This document shows positions 44,006 to 51,979 of a DNA stretch of 64,000 nucleotides, one piece after another. The position numbers and the translations under genes are program-made. How positions within the stretch are numbered: the first letter of the stretch is position 1; each line of letters opens with the position of its first letter. The DNA comes from Algibacter amylolyticus. GTDB taxonomy: Bacteria > Bacteroidota > Bacteroidia > Flavobacteriales > Flavobacteriaceae. Below the pieces are notes generated by a model that was given only the letters and a program-made list of their open reading frames with translations, was not told the DNA's origin and did not search any database. The DNA is taken from contig NZ_JACHGE010000002.1 of the NCBI RefSeq assembly GCF_014202225.1, positions 302,541-366,540 on the forward strand, given 5' to 3'.

Positions 44006-44620
44006 CTAAATTAGTTTGAAATCTAGAAGCAATTCACCTTCAATAGAAGCTTGCAAATGGTCCCCTACAAAATTTTGTCCAGCACCACTTGCCGGTGTTC
44101 CTGTAAAAATTAAATCGCCAGGTTCTAAAGTCATGTATTTTGAAACAAACGCTATGATTTCAGCAAAATTATAAATCATATCACTCGTGTTTCCTGCCTG
44201 TACTTCCTTTCCGTTAATCATTAAGCTAAAGTTAATGTCGTTAATATCAGAAAAATTGGAAATCGATTTAAAACCATTAACAGGAGATGCCCCATCAAAA
44301 CCTTTAGCTAATGCCCATGGGCCCTTGTTGGTTCTAGTTGCATTTAGAACATCTTTGGCCGTATAATCAATGCCAATTCCTATCTCGCTTATATAAGATG
44401 CCGCATCACTTTCTGCAATATCTTTACCAGATTTTCCAATTTTAGCAACTAATTCTACTTCATAATTTAGTTGGTTAGTAATTTTAGGAAAAGGAATGTT
44501 TTTATTGTCTGTAACTAAAGTGCTTTCAGCCTTTAAAAAAATAACTTGATCGCCTGTTTTAAGGGCAGCAATTTCACTCTTATCGTTTACGTAGTTTTTA
44601 CCAATGCCAATTATTTTCAT
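44006..44620 (-). CDS. Fumarylacetoacetate hydrolase (FAH) family protein
   Basis: This 204-residue protein covers the whole FAH C-terminal fold. L-N-Y-E-V-E-L-V (metal-binding Glu pair), G-I-G-I-D-Y-T-A-K-D, K-G-F-D-G-A-S-P-V and G-D-L-I-F-T-G-T-P-A-S-G-A-G are typical. Members act as hydrolases, decarboxylases or acylpyruvases; the short single-domain type resembles acylpyruvase/oxaloacetate decarboxylase. It lies 10 bp upstream of the DUF294 gene and is likely co-transcribed with it. Confidence 0.88.
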   Translation of the reverse strand: MKIIGIGKNYVNDKSEIAALKTGDQVIFLKAESTLVTDNKNIPFPKITNQLNYEVELVAKIGKSGKDIAESDAASYISEIGIGIDYTAKDVLNATRTNKGPWALAKGFDGASPVNGFKSISNFSDINDINFSLMINGKEVQAGNTSDMIYNFAEIIAFVSKYMTLEPGDLIFTGTPASGAGQNFVGDHLQASIEGELLLDFKLI

Positions 44621-44815
44621 TGTTTAGTTGTTTTATAATTTTATTGTAAATGTAATAATTAGTCTATTATAATTAATATAAAGTTCATTTTACCATGCAA
44701 ATAGCCTTGTTACGATATGTTTTGTGAAACTAAAATGATTTAAGTGATTTAAAATGAATAAAATAAGGTAGATATTAGTTTCTAAAACGTAGCTTTATAA
44801 AAAAATAATAATATT

Positions 44816-44920
44816 ATGGCGAAATCTAAAGATGCAAAAAAGAATGTTAAAAAAGAAGCAGTTTTAACGGCTAAAGAAAAAAAAGCAGCTAAACTTGCAA
44901 AAAAGTCAAGTAGAACATAG
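44816..44920 (+). CDS. 34-residue lysine-rich small protein
   Basis: A short frame from ATG 44816 to TAG 44920 encodes MAKSKDAKKNVKKEA... ending KKSSRT. Sixteen of its 34 residues are basic, with Ala and a few Glu. It is immediately followed by a terminator hairpin, which supports a real transcript of about 150 nt. Such composition would suit binding to nucleic acid or ribosome. I recall similar small Lys/Ala peptides in flavobacteria but cannot name a family. The remaining bases of the 425-bp gap to the ABC gene hold no other feature. Confidence 0.6.
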   Translation: MAKSKDAKKNVKKEAVLTAKEKKAAKLAKKSSRT

Positions 44921-44945
44921 TTAATTATGCTAATTATAAAGTATT

Positions 44946-44974
44946 AAAAAGCCACTCATTTCGAGTGGTTTTTT
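44946..44974 (+). terminator. Terminator after the small basic protein
   Basis: The stem CCACTC/GAGTGG is extended by an A/T stem (AAAAAG/TTTTTT type), with a 5-nt loop and a T-run to 44974. Confidence 0.85.
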
Positions 44975-45044
44975 AATTTTAAGATCTTTTATATTATCAA
45001 TCTTTAATGCGTAATTTTGTAATCTATATTATTTTAAAATAGTT

Positions 45045-46817
45045 ATGCAACACCTTAAAGAATCTTCAAAAAATCAAGATAAATCCAAACCAAAAGTAAC
45101 CATGGCGCAAGCCTTTAAAACGATTATTTGGCCAAGGCGAAAGTTGGTTTTTATAGGTTTAGTTTTAATTGTAATACGAAGTTTAGCTGGTTTGATATTG
45201 CCTTGGCAAAGTAAAGTGCTACTTGATGAAGTTGTGCCAAGTAAAGATGTGTCTCAAATTTATACCTTAATAGGAATTGTTTTAGCTGCCATAACCGTTC
45301 AAGCTACAACATCGTTCGCATTAACAAGAATATTAAGTGTACAAGCCCAATATTTAATAAGCGAACTTCGTGCTCAAGTTCAGAAAAAAGTATTGTCGTT
45401 GCCCATTAGTTTTTTCGATAATACAAAGTCTGGTGCTTTGGTATCACGTATTATGAGCGATGTTGAAGGTGTTCGTAATTTAATAGGAACTGGTTTGGTA
45501 CAATTAGTTGGTGGTTCGTTTACGGCTATAATTTCATTAATTATTTTAATTAAATTAAACCCTTGGATGACACTTTTTGTGTTTGTTCCGCTGTCTATTT
45601 TTGGTTTTATTGCCCTAAAGGCTTTTAAATATATTCGTCCAATTTTTAGAAAGCGTGGTAAAATAAATGCCGAAGTAAAAGGTAGACTTACCGAAACTTT
45701 GGCGGGAGTACGCGTTATAAAAGCATTTAATGCCGAAGAGCAAGAAAATATTGTATTTGAAAAAGGTGTAGATAAATTATATCAAAATGTGAAAAAGAGT
45801 TTAACGGCTACGGCTTTTATGACGAGTTCTTCAACCTTTTTAATAGGTGTGGCTACCACAGGAATTATGGGTATTGGTGGTTATTATATGATTTTAGGAG
45901 AAATGACTACAGGTGAATTTTTATTCTTCACTTTAATACTTGGTTTTATGATTGCACCTATTGTCCAAATGAGTAATATAGGAAGTCAGTTAACAGAGGC
46001 TTTAGCAGGTTTAGATAGAACGGAAGAGCTAATGAATATGACTGCTGAAGAAGATAATGTAAACAGAACCATCCAGCTAGAAGCTTTAAAAGGCGATGTT
46101 GAGTTTAACGATGTGTCTTTTGCTTATGAAGAAGATAAAGAAGTACTTCATAATATTAGTTTTAAGGCTCCTGCAGGTTCCGTTACGGCTTTGGTAGGGA
46201 GTTCAGGTTCAGGGAAATCTACTATTGCAGGATTGTCGGCTACATTTTTAAATCCAAATTCGGGGCAAGTCACGATTGATAATCAGGATTTATCGAAGGT
46301 AAAACTGAATAGCTACCGTAAATATTTAGGTGTGGTATTGCAAGATGAATTTCTATTTGAAGGTACAATTAGGCAAAATATTATGTTTCCTAGGCCAAGT
46401 GCTACCGAAGAAGAATTACAAAATGCAGTAAAAGCAGCTTACGTAAATGAATTTACAGATCGATTTGATGATGGATTAGAAACTTTAATAGGAGAACGAG
46501 GCGTTAAACTTTCTGGAGGACAGCGTCAACGTTTAGCCATAGCAAGAGCAATTTTAGCAAACCCTAAGATTGTTATTTTAGATGAAGCGACTTCAAATTT
46601 AGATACTGAAAGTGAAGCTTTAATTCAGAAAAGTTTAAATGAATTGGTTAAAGATAGAACTACAATTGTTATTGCGCACCGCTTAAGCACTATTAGAAAA
46701 GCAGACCAAATTTTAGTTATCGAAGCCGGTCGTATTGTTGAAAGAGGAACGCATGACGAATTGATAAAACTTAATGGCAGGTATTTCGATTTGTATACCT
46801 ATCAAGCAAAAATTTAA
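45045..46817 (+). CDS. ABC exporter, fused permease and ATPase (MsbA-like)
   Basis: This 590-residue half-transporter has six transmembrane helices (about 30-315), then an ATPase domain. Walker A G-S-S-G-S-G-K-S-T, Q-loop V-L-Q-D-E-F-L-F-E-G, signature L-S-G-G-Q-R-Q-R, Walker B I-V-I-L-D-E-A-T-S and the H-loop I-A-H-R-L-S-T are all intact. It should work as a homodimer exporting a lipid or hydrophobic drug. Substrate cannot be assigned; MsbA is one possibility, but multidrug homologues look alike. It is followed 5 bp later by a dinB-type gene. Confidence 0.93.
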   Translation: MQHLKESSKNQDKSKPKVTMAQAFKTIIWPRRKLVFIGLVLIVIRSLAGLILPWQSKVLLDEVVPSKDVSQIYTLIGIVLAAITVQATTSFALTRILSVQAQYLISELRAQVQKKVLSLPISFFDNTKSGALVSRIMSDVEGVRNLIGTGLVQLVGGSFTAIISLIILIKLNPWMTLFVFVPLSIFGFIALKAFKYIRPIFRKRGKINAEVKGRLTETLAGVRVIKAFNAEEQENIVFEKGVDKLYQNVKKSLTATAFMTSSSTFLIGVATTGIMGIGGYYMILGEMTTGEFLFFTLILGFMIAPIVQMSNIGSQLTEALAGLDRTEELMNMTAEEDNVNRTIQLEALKGDVEFNDVSFAYEEDKEVLHNISFKAPAGSVTALVGSSGSGKSTIAGLSATFLNPNSGQVTIDNQDLSKVKLNSYRKYLGVVLQDEFLFEGTIRQNIMFPRPSATEEELQNAVKAAYVNEFTDRFDDGLETLIGERGVKLSGGQRQRLAIARAILANPKIVILDEATSNLDTESEALIQKSLNELVKDRTTIVIAHRLSTIRKADQILVIEAGRIVERGTHDELIKLNGRYFDLYTYQAKI

Positions 46818-46822
46818 AACAG

Positions 46823-47341
46823 ATGAAAGTAACAGATTTAACAGCTAACGAGTATAATCCATTTTATGAAACTTATATAGCGAAAGTTTCAAATGATATC
46901 ACCTTGCTAGAAGGCTTTATTGAGGCAAAAACTCAGGTTGAGAATTTTTTCAAATCTATTCCTCTGGATAAATTGGAGTATCGTTATGCCAAAGATAAAT
47001 GGAGTATTAAAGAGGTTTTTCAGCACATAATAGATAACGAACGTGTTTTTATGTATCGTTGTTTCAGAATAGCAAGACATGATAAAACTCCGTTGGCAGG
47101 CTACGAGCAGAACGATTACATTTTACCATCTGGAGCCAATAAAAAATCGATGGCAAGTTTAATTGAGGAATATCAAGTGGTGCGTCAAAACTTTATAGTG
47201 CTTCTTAAAAGTTTAAGCTCACAAGATTTAGAGGTAATTGGTACGGGGAGTGGAAGTCCCATGTCTGCTAGAGCTGCGGCCTTCATAACGCTAGGTCATG
47301 AAATCCATCATATTAATATTATAAAGGAACGTTATCTTTAA
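46823..47341 (+). CDS. DinB family (DUF664-type) putative metal-dependent enzyme
   Basis: This 172-residue four-helix-bundle protein has W-S-I-K-E-V-F-Q-H-I-I-D-N-E-R-V in the first motif and G-H-E-I-H-H-I-N-I-I-K-E-R-Y at the end. These give the three histidine positions that hold a divalent metal in DinB/YfiT-like proteins. The family includes thiol S-transferases; in Bacteroidota bacillithiol-dependent members are expected, and bshB1 is in this genome. It lies 5 bp after the ABC exporter and is likely co-transcribed. Confidence 0.88.
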   Translation: MKVTDLTANEYNPFYETYIAKVSNDITLLEGFIEAKTQVENFFKSIPLDKLEYRYAKDKWSIKEVFQHIIDNERVFMYRCFRIARHDKTPLAGYEQNDYILPSGANKKSMASLIEEYQVVRQNFIVLLKSLSSQDLEVIGTGSGSPMSARAAAFITLGHEIHHINIIKERYL

Positions 47342-47347
47342 AAGCGC

Positions 47348-48553
47348 TTAGGAGTTAACAAGTTTCAATTTGCTTTTAATCATAAGAAAAACGGTTAATG
47401 AAAGCAATCCGAAAACCGAAAACCCAATAAATAAAGGCAGCACCGAAGTCTCTACAAAGCTACCTATATAATTGGCTATGGGTACAGCTAAAACGGTAGA
47501 CAAAAAACCATTAATAGCAGCACCAATACCTGCAATATGCCCTAAAGGTTGCATGGCTAAAGCTCTTAAATTTCCAAAAAGGAAACCTACAGCAAAAAAC
47601 TGCATGGCAAAAAAGCTTAATAAAATATAAATACTAGGATTAATTCCAGACCAAAATAAAATAACGTACAACACCGAAATTAAGGTGTACGCTATACACG
47701 CATAATAGGCAAGTCTAGTCATACCATATTTTACAACTAACTGACTATTTAAAAACGTAGAAACACCAATAGAAATGGCTAAACTTGCAAAAATATAAGG
47801 AAACATTTCAGCTAGGTTGTATTGCTCTTGAAATATTTGCTGAGACGTGCTTAAATACACCATAAACGACCCAGTAATAAACCCCGAAATTAATGTAAAA
47901 GCAATGGCTTCTTTATTTTTAAAAAACTCCTTTGTTCCGTTAATGTATAAGTTTGATGAAAACTTGATACGCTTCTCTTTAGCAAGGGTTTCTGGTTGCC
48001 TTATCCAAAACCAAATGACTATAAGTAGGCCGAATATCAAATTAAAATAAAAGATAGATTCCCAATTAAAAAAGTGAATTAAAAGTTGACCTAAAGTTGG
48101 TGCTATTACAGGAACTAAAAGGAAAAACATAACAATTATCGAGATTATTTTTGCCATATAATCCCCTTGAAATTCGTCTCGAACCATAGAAATACTTATG
48201 GTTCGTGCCGTAGAAAGTCCGAAACCTTGAAGCGTTCTTCCAATTATCATCCATTCAAAATCTTTAGTGGAAACACAAATAAAACTCGCAATAAAAAATA
48301 TTACGAAACCAACATAAACCAGAGGTTTTCTTCCAAAACTATCCGATAAGGGCCCTAAAATTAATTGACCAAAACCTATTCCCAAAAATATCATGGTAAT
48401 TAGCAGTTGGTTGTCTTCTGGATTGGTAACGCCTAAAGCAGCTCCAATTTGCGGTATTGCGGGCAACAATGCATCTATGGCTAGAGCTACAATGGACATC
48501 AATGATGCCATTAACGCAACAAATTCAAACTTGAAATTTTGGGGTTTATTCAT
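47348..48553 (-). CDS. MFS multidrug efflux pump, Bcr/CflA type
   Basis: This 401-residue protein has 12 helices. The N-terminus L-M-A-S-L-M-S-I-V-A-L-A-I-D-A-L-L-P-A-I-P contains the D in helix 1 typical of drug antiporters. G-P-L-S-D-S-F-G-R-K-P-L-V is motif A. R-T-L-Q-G-F-G-L-S-T-A-R is close to motif C/B for Bcr/CflA. It exports drugs or small molecules using the proton gradient. It is convergent with dinB, with only 6 bp between the stops. A TATTTTTG at 48558-48565 (minus) hints at a nearly leaderless mRNA. Confidence 0.88.
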   Translation of the reverse strand: MNKPQNFKFEFVALMASLMSIVALAIDALLPAIPQIGAALGVTNPEDNQLLITMIFLGIGFGQLILGPLSDSFGRKPLVYVGFVIFFIASFICVSTKDFEWMIIGRTLQGFGLSTARTISISMVRDEFQGDYMAKIISIIVMFFLLVPVIAPTLGQLLIHFFNWESIFYFNLIFGLLIVIWFWIRQPETLAKEKRIKFSSNLYINGTKEFFKNKEAIAFTLISGFITGSFMVYLSTSQQIFQEQYNLAEMFPYIFASLAISIGVSTFLNSQLVVKYGMTRLAYYACIAYTLISVLYVILFWSGINPSIYILLSFFAMQFFAVGFLFGNLRALAMQPLGHIAGIGAAINGFLSTVLAVPIANYIGSFVETSVLPLFIGFSVFGLLSLTVFLMIKSKLKLVNS

Positions 48554-48683
48554 TTTGCAAAAATAGTAGAATTTTAACCTTTTAATAGTCTAAACACTTC
48601 TATTAATACAATATTAACATTGTTAAAAAAGAGATGTTTTTTTGATTTAAACAGGTTTTCAGAAATGTTATTTTTTCAAACGG

Positions 48684-48714
48684 TTTTAGGAGGAGTTAAT
48701 TAGCACTATATTTG
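48684..48714 (+). promoter_or_regulatory. Promoter of the DEAD-box protein gene
   Basis: TTTT at 48684-48687 (a near match to the -33 TTTG) lies 19 bp from TATATTTG at 48707-48714, an excellent -7 box. Transcription should start near 48720, 10-20 nt before the start codon. Confidence 0.65.
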
Positions 48715-48739
48715 CACTTCTATTTTATTTATGCCTTAT

Positions 48740-49354
48740 ATGTCCTTTAAAAAACTTATTCAACCTTTAAAAGAAGCCTTAGAAACTAAGGGTTTTAATA
48801 GTCCTTTACCTTTTCAAAAATCTATTTTACCCAAAATTAAAGGAGGGGCAAGCTTGTTTTGCATTGCACCACTAGGCTCAGGAAAAACAACAAGTATCGT
48901 GCTAAGTGTTATTCAGAAATTAAAAGGAGAAGCGTTTGAAGATGCACCTAGAGCTTTAATTTTTGTAAAAGACAAACAAGCAGCTTTAAATTTAGAATTA
49001 GAATTTAATGGATATTTAAGAGGAACAGATTTAAGGGTTTATTGTGCTTACGATCAAAAAAATATTGACGATCAGCGTAACGAAATTTATGATGGTGTAG
49101 ATATTGTTATTGCAACTCCTAAACGTTTAAATAAACTGTATTATCTAAACGGAATAAACTTGAATAAAATACAAATGTTTATTGTTGAAGATGCCGAATT
49201 TTTGTTTCAAAACAACAATTTAGGGGAAATAGCCCGAACACCAGAAAGTATTGGTAAATGTCAATACTTAGTGTTTTCAACTAAATTTGATACACGATTC
49301 GAGCGTTGGCAAGATTCATTTATGTATAACGCACAAGTTATTACTTCTAAATAA
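48740..49354 (+). CDS. Truncated DEAD/DEAH-box helicase-like protein (RecA1 domain only)
   Basis: The product is 204 residues from ATG 48740 (a start at 48731 adds three). It carries the Q-motif region P-L-P-F-Q-K-S-I-L-P, Walker A A-P-L-G-S-G-K-T-T, I-V-I-A-T-P-K-R-L (motif Ib) and I-V-E-D-A-E-F-L-F in place of D-E-A-D. The motif III segment reads F-S-T-K. The protein stops where the second RecA domain would begin, so it cannot be a normal helicase. It may be an ATP- or RNA-binding subunit. It has its own promoter, and no remnant of a C-terminal domain follows. Confidence 0.82.
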   Translation: MSFKKLIQPLKEALETKGFNSPLPFQKSILPKIKGGASLFCIAPLGSGKTTSIVLSVIQKLKGEAFEDAPRALIFVKDKQAALNLELEFNGYLRGTDLRVYCAYDQKNIDDQRNEIYDGVDIVIATPKRLNKLYYLNGINLNKIQMFIVEDAEFLFQNNNLGEIARTPESIGKCQYLVFSTKFDTRFERWQDSFMYNAQVITSK

Positions 49355-49361
49355 AATTTCA

Positions 49362-50000
49362 ATGAAGCAAAAAAATAAGATACATGGTCTTATGGCTGTG
49401 TTTATGCTCTGTTCTTTTTTAGGGTTTACCCAAATTAAAAAAGAGCAAGTAATGTTAGGATTTACATACGGTACAGGATCTCAAAATAAATATCCTTTTA
49501 ATGCCGACGATTATACCCATGAGGTCGATTTTTACAAAATTCAGATTAATTACAGGTTTAAAGACAAGAAAAAATGGGCTTTCGAAATTAATTTAGAACC
49601 TAGTTTTAATGTTGTAGAACACCAACTTTTAAACCGTTATTATATTAAGCCTTCTGATGCTGAAAATTATGAGGAATTAACCGAATTATATACCCAAAAA
49701 AGAACCATAAAAGAATATGTTTTAAACTGCGGTATTATAGCTAGATATAAAATATTTAGTGGTGTAAGTACATATGCTATTGGTAGTTTAGGACCCATGG
49801 TAGCCGATAAAGCGACCGAACGCTTAGCAAAAGGTTTTGCATTTTCTGATATTTTTGGTTTAGGGATGTCTTACGATATTGATAAGTTAAGATTTGATTT
49901 TAGATACTCGGTTAGGCATACATCAAACCTAGAAATGAAACAGCCAAATGGCGGACACAATACGACCAATTCTGAAGTGTCTATTTTGTATAATTTTTAA
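49362..50000 (+). CDS. PagL-like lipid A 3-O-deacylase / acyloxyacyl hydrolase
   Basis: This 212-residue outer-membrane beta-barrel protein has a signal sequence (about 1-24). The C-terminal R-H186-T-S188-N-L-E-M-K-Q-P-N-G-G-H-N segment matches the PagL catalytic H-x-S and the following N-G-G-x-N, so it probably removes an ester-linked acyl chain from lipid A. ATG 49362 is chosen because the signal peptide follows it at once. An upstream in-frame start at 49287 would lie inside the DEAD-box gene. Only 7 bp separate the two genes, so they share a transcript. Confidence 0.82.
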   Translation: MKQKNKIHGLMAVFMLCSFLGFTQIKKEQVMLGFTYGTGSQNKYPFNADDYTHEVDFYKIQINYRFKDKKKWAFEINLEPSFNVVEHQLLNRYYIKPSDAENYEELTELYTQKRTIKEYVLNCGIIARYKIFSGVSTYAIGSLGPMVADKATERLAKGFAFSDIFGLGMSYDIDKLRFDFRYSVRHTSNLEMKQPNGGHNTTNSEVSILYNF

Positions 50001-50090
50001 GATTATTTTTGTAATATTTTACCGATTTATTACAATTTGTGTATTTTTACATATCTTTTTTTATATTTATATAAAACTGTAGTTATATAC

Positions 50091-51704
50091 ATGCTAAAAA
50101 CTAGTCTCTCTCTCAAATTATTAAGCATTAGCCTTATTGTTTTTGCGAACACTTTATTTAGTTATGGTCAGTCAGAAAAAGGGTTTTATCGTTTAGTTGA
50201 TTCTGCAGACGTTTATCTTGATGATAATACAGAAAAAGCACTTAGCTTTCTCGAAGATATCCCTAAACCTGTAGAAAATTATATTCCTGGTAGAGTGGCC
50301 GAATATTATTCATTAAAGGCGATTATTCATGACGATTTTAATGAGTTTGCAGAGTACTATCAATGCGTTAATTTGGCTATTAAATTTGGAGAAATAGAGA
50401 AGGAGTACTGCATTGCTGGCGAGGTTTGTGTGAGTATGTTTTCTAACTTGTATTTTATGGATAAGTATTCTATGGCTTATCCTTACTTGGATAAAGCACG
50501 AGATTTTTACAAAAATTGCGATAAGGAGTATGGTATATTTGAGGTTGAACAGGTAGAGGCTTATGCAAAGTATCTTGATGGGGAACATGAGGAAAGTAAT
50601 CGCTTTTTACTAGATAAATTAGATACATATAAAGCAGTTAGCGAGGATCCCTACTACCAGATGTTTGCCTTGTACATGATTACTTCAAATTATATTTGGA
50701 TGGAGGATTTCAATCACGCTCACAAATATTTCAAGAAATTTAAAGCGCTAGAAGGAAAACCAAAGGTTATTAAGCTAAATTACTTTGCTTTTGAAGGCGC
50801 TATAAATAGTAGTTTTGCTGATAATTTTTTCAAGGATAAGCAATTAGATTCCACGCGTTTTTATTTAGAGGAAACATCCAAAGTGACAGATTATTTAGCC
50901 GTAGATGTTTTAAAGGATTACTACAGGCTTTATTCAGAATTTTATAAACATCTAGGAGAAGTTGAGATCTCTAAAGTTTATACCGATTCCTTGCTTTCCT
51001 TTCAAAGCCATTTATATAAAAAAACTATTGAGGGGAGTATAGAAATAAATGATTCCTTTTTATTAGAAGATTCGGATGTAGTAGAAAAGGGAGATTCAAA
51101 TGAAATAGTAAGCAGTGTTTTAGGCGGAGTCTCTGTAGCTGTATTACTAGCTTTTAGTATTTTTTGCTTTGTAATTTACAAAAAGCAGAAAAAGAAATTG
51201 CTTGTTAATAATTTAGATGCCAATAATAATTTATCTTATTTAAAGTCTAATAATGATCAGCTTACCACAAAGGTTTATGGATTAGAAACTTATATTAAAA
51301 ATTTAAAACAAGAGATAAAACAAATTTCGATTTCTGAAGGTGTAGAGTTTCAAAAAGATAAAATAAAAGAATTATATAGAAATTTGCATATTAACTCTTC
51401 CACTTTATTAGATAAAACAGGTAACCATTTGGAATTGGTTAATGAATTCAACATTGAGTTTTTTAAAAAAATTGAAACCGACTATCCACAGCTTAAAAAA
51501 ACGGAAACAATAATTTGTTATTATTTACTAATGGGTTTTTCTAATAAAGAGATTGCTGTTTTTTTAAATACAACAATTAGATCTGTTGAAAGTAGACGTT
51601 ATAGAATTTCTAAAAAAATAGAATTTAATAATGAGGAAGAAACTTTACTTGAGTTTCTGGAGCGGACATTTTCTGATACATTAAGTGTAAATACTACAAA
51701 TTAA
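50091..51704 (+). CDS. TPR protein with transmembrane helix, coiled coil and LuxR-like HTH
   Basis: This 537-residue protein starts with a signal peptide (MLKTSLSLKLLSIS ... SYGQ). About 300 residues of TPR-like helices follow, then a membrane helix near residues 341-362, a basic stop and a coiled coil (Y-L-K-S-N-N-D-Q-L-T-T-K-V-Y). The C-terminal HTH is I-C-Y-Y-L-L-M-G-F-S-N-K-E-I-A-V-F-L-N-T-T-I-R-S-V-E-S-R-R-Y-R-I-S-K-K. This is a one-protein membrane-bound regulator design common in flavobacteria: a periplasmic TPR sensor with a cytoplasmic DNA-binding end. ATG 50091 gives the signal peptide; an earlier start at 50037 is disfavoured. Confidence 0.82.
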   Translation: MLKTSLSLKLLSISLIVFANTLFSYGQSEKGFYRLVDSADVYLDDNTEKALSFLEDIPKPVENYIPGRVAEYYSLKAIIHDDFNEFAEYYQCVNLAIKFGEIEKEYCIAGEVCVSMFSNLYFMDKYSMAYPYLDKARDFYKNCDKEYGIFEVEQVEAYAKYLDGEHEESNRFLLDKLDTYKAVSEDPYYQMFALYMITSNYIWMEDFNHAHKYFKKFKALEGKPKVIKLNYFAFEGAINSSFADNFFKDKQLDSTRFYLEETSKVTDYLAVDVLKDYYRLYSEFYKHLGEVEISKVYTDSLLSFQSHLYKKTIEGSIEINDSFLLEDSDVVEKGDSNEIVSSVLGGVSVAVLLAFSIFCFVIYKKQKKKLLVNNLDANNNLSYLKSNNDQLTTKVYGLETYIKNLKQEIKQISISEGVEFQKDKIKELYRNLHINSSTLLDKTGNHLELVNEFNIEFFKKIETDYPQLKKTETIICYYLLMGFSNKEIAVFLNTTIRSVESRRYRISKKIEFNNEEETLLEFLERTFSDTLSVNTTN

Positions 51705-51948
51705 GTGTTTTTACTTGTTTTTTGTGAAAATGAGTAATAATTGAGTAGTTATTTATTGCTCCATTTTATAGAAATTTAAGATATTTGGATTGCTATTATT
51801 AATTCAATTTCTTGTTTAATTGTTAATTAAAGATTTAGTTTGAAATACTGGGTTGGTTGTGTTTCAAAATAGTTTTAATTATCAGACAAGAATAAAAATT
51901 GAGGTTTATTAAGATTTTAATTGTAGATCTTAATATTGAAGTGAAACA

Positions 51949-51979
51949 AAGGAGCCTAATTTATTAGGCTTCTTTTTTT
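51949..51979 (+). terminator. Terminator after the TPR-HTH regulator
   Basis: The stem GCCTAA/TTAGGC is extended by AAGGA-type pairs, with loop TTTA and a T-run at 51973-51979. It overlaps the stop codon of the convergent carboxylase gene by two bases. About 240 bp of AT-rich sequence between 51705 and the hairpin hold nothing else. Confidence 0.8.

Noticed and set aside
49287..49361. Longer N-terminus for the PagL-like protein
   Set aside because: It would overlap the DEAD-box gene and place 25 residues in front of an evident signal peptide.
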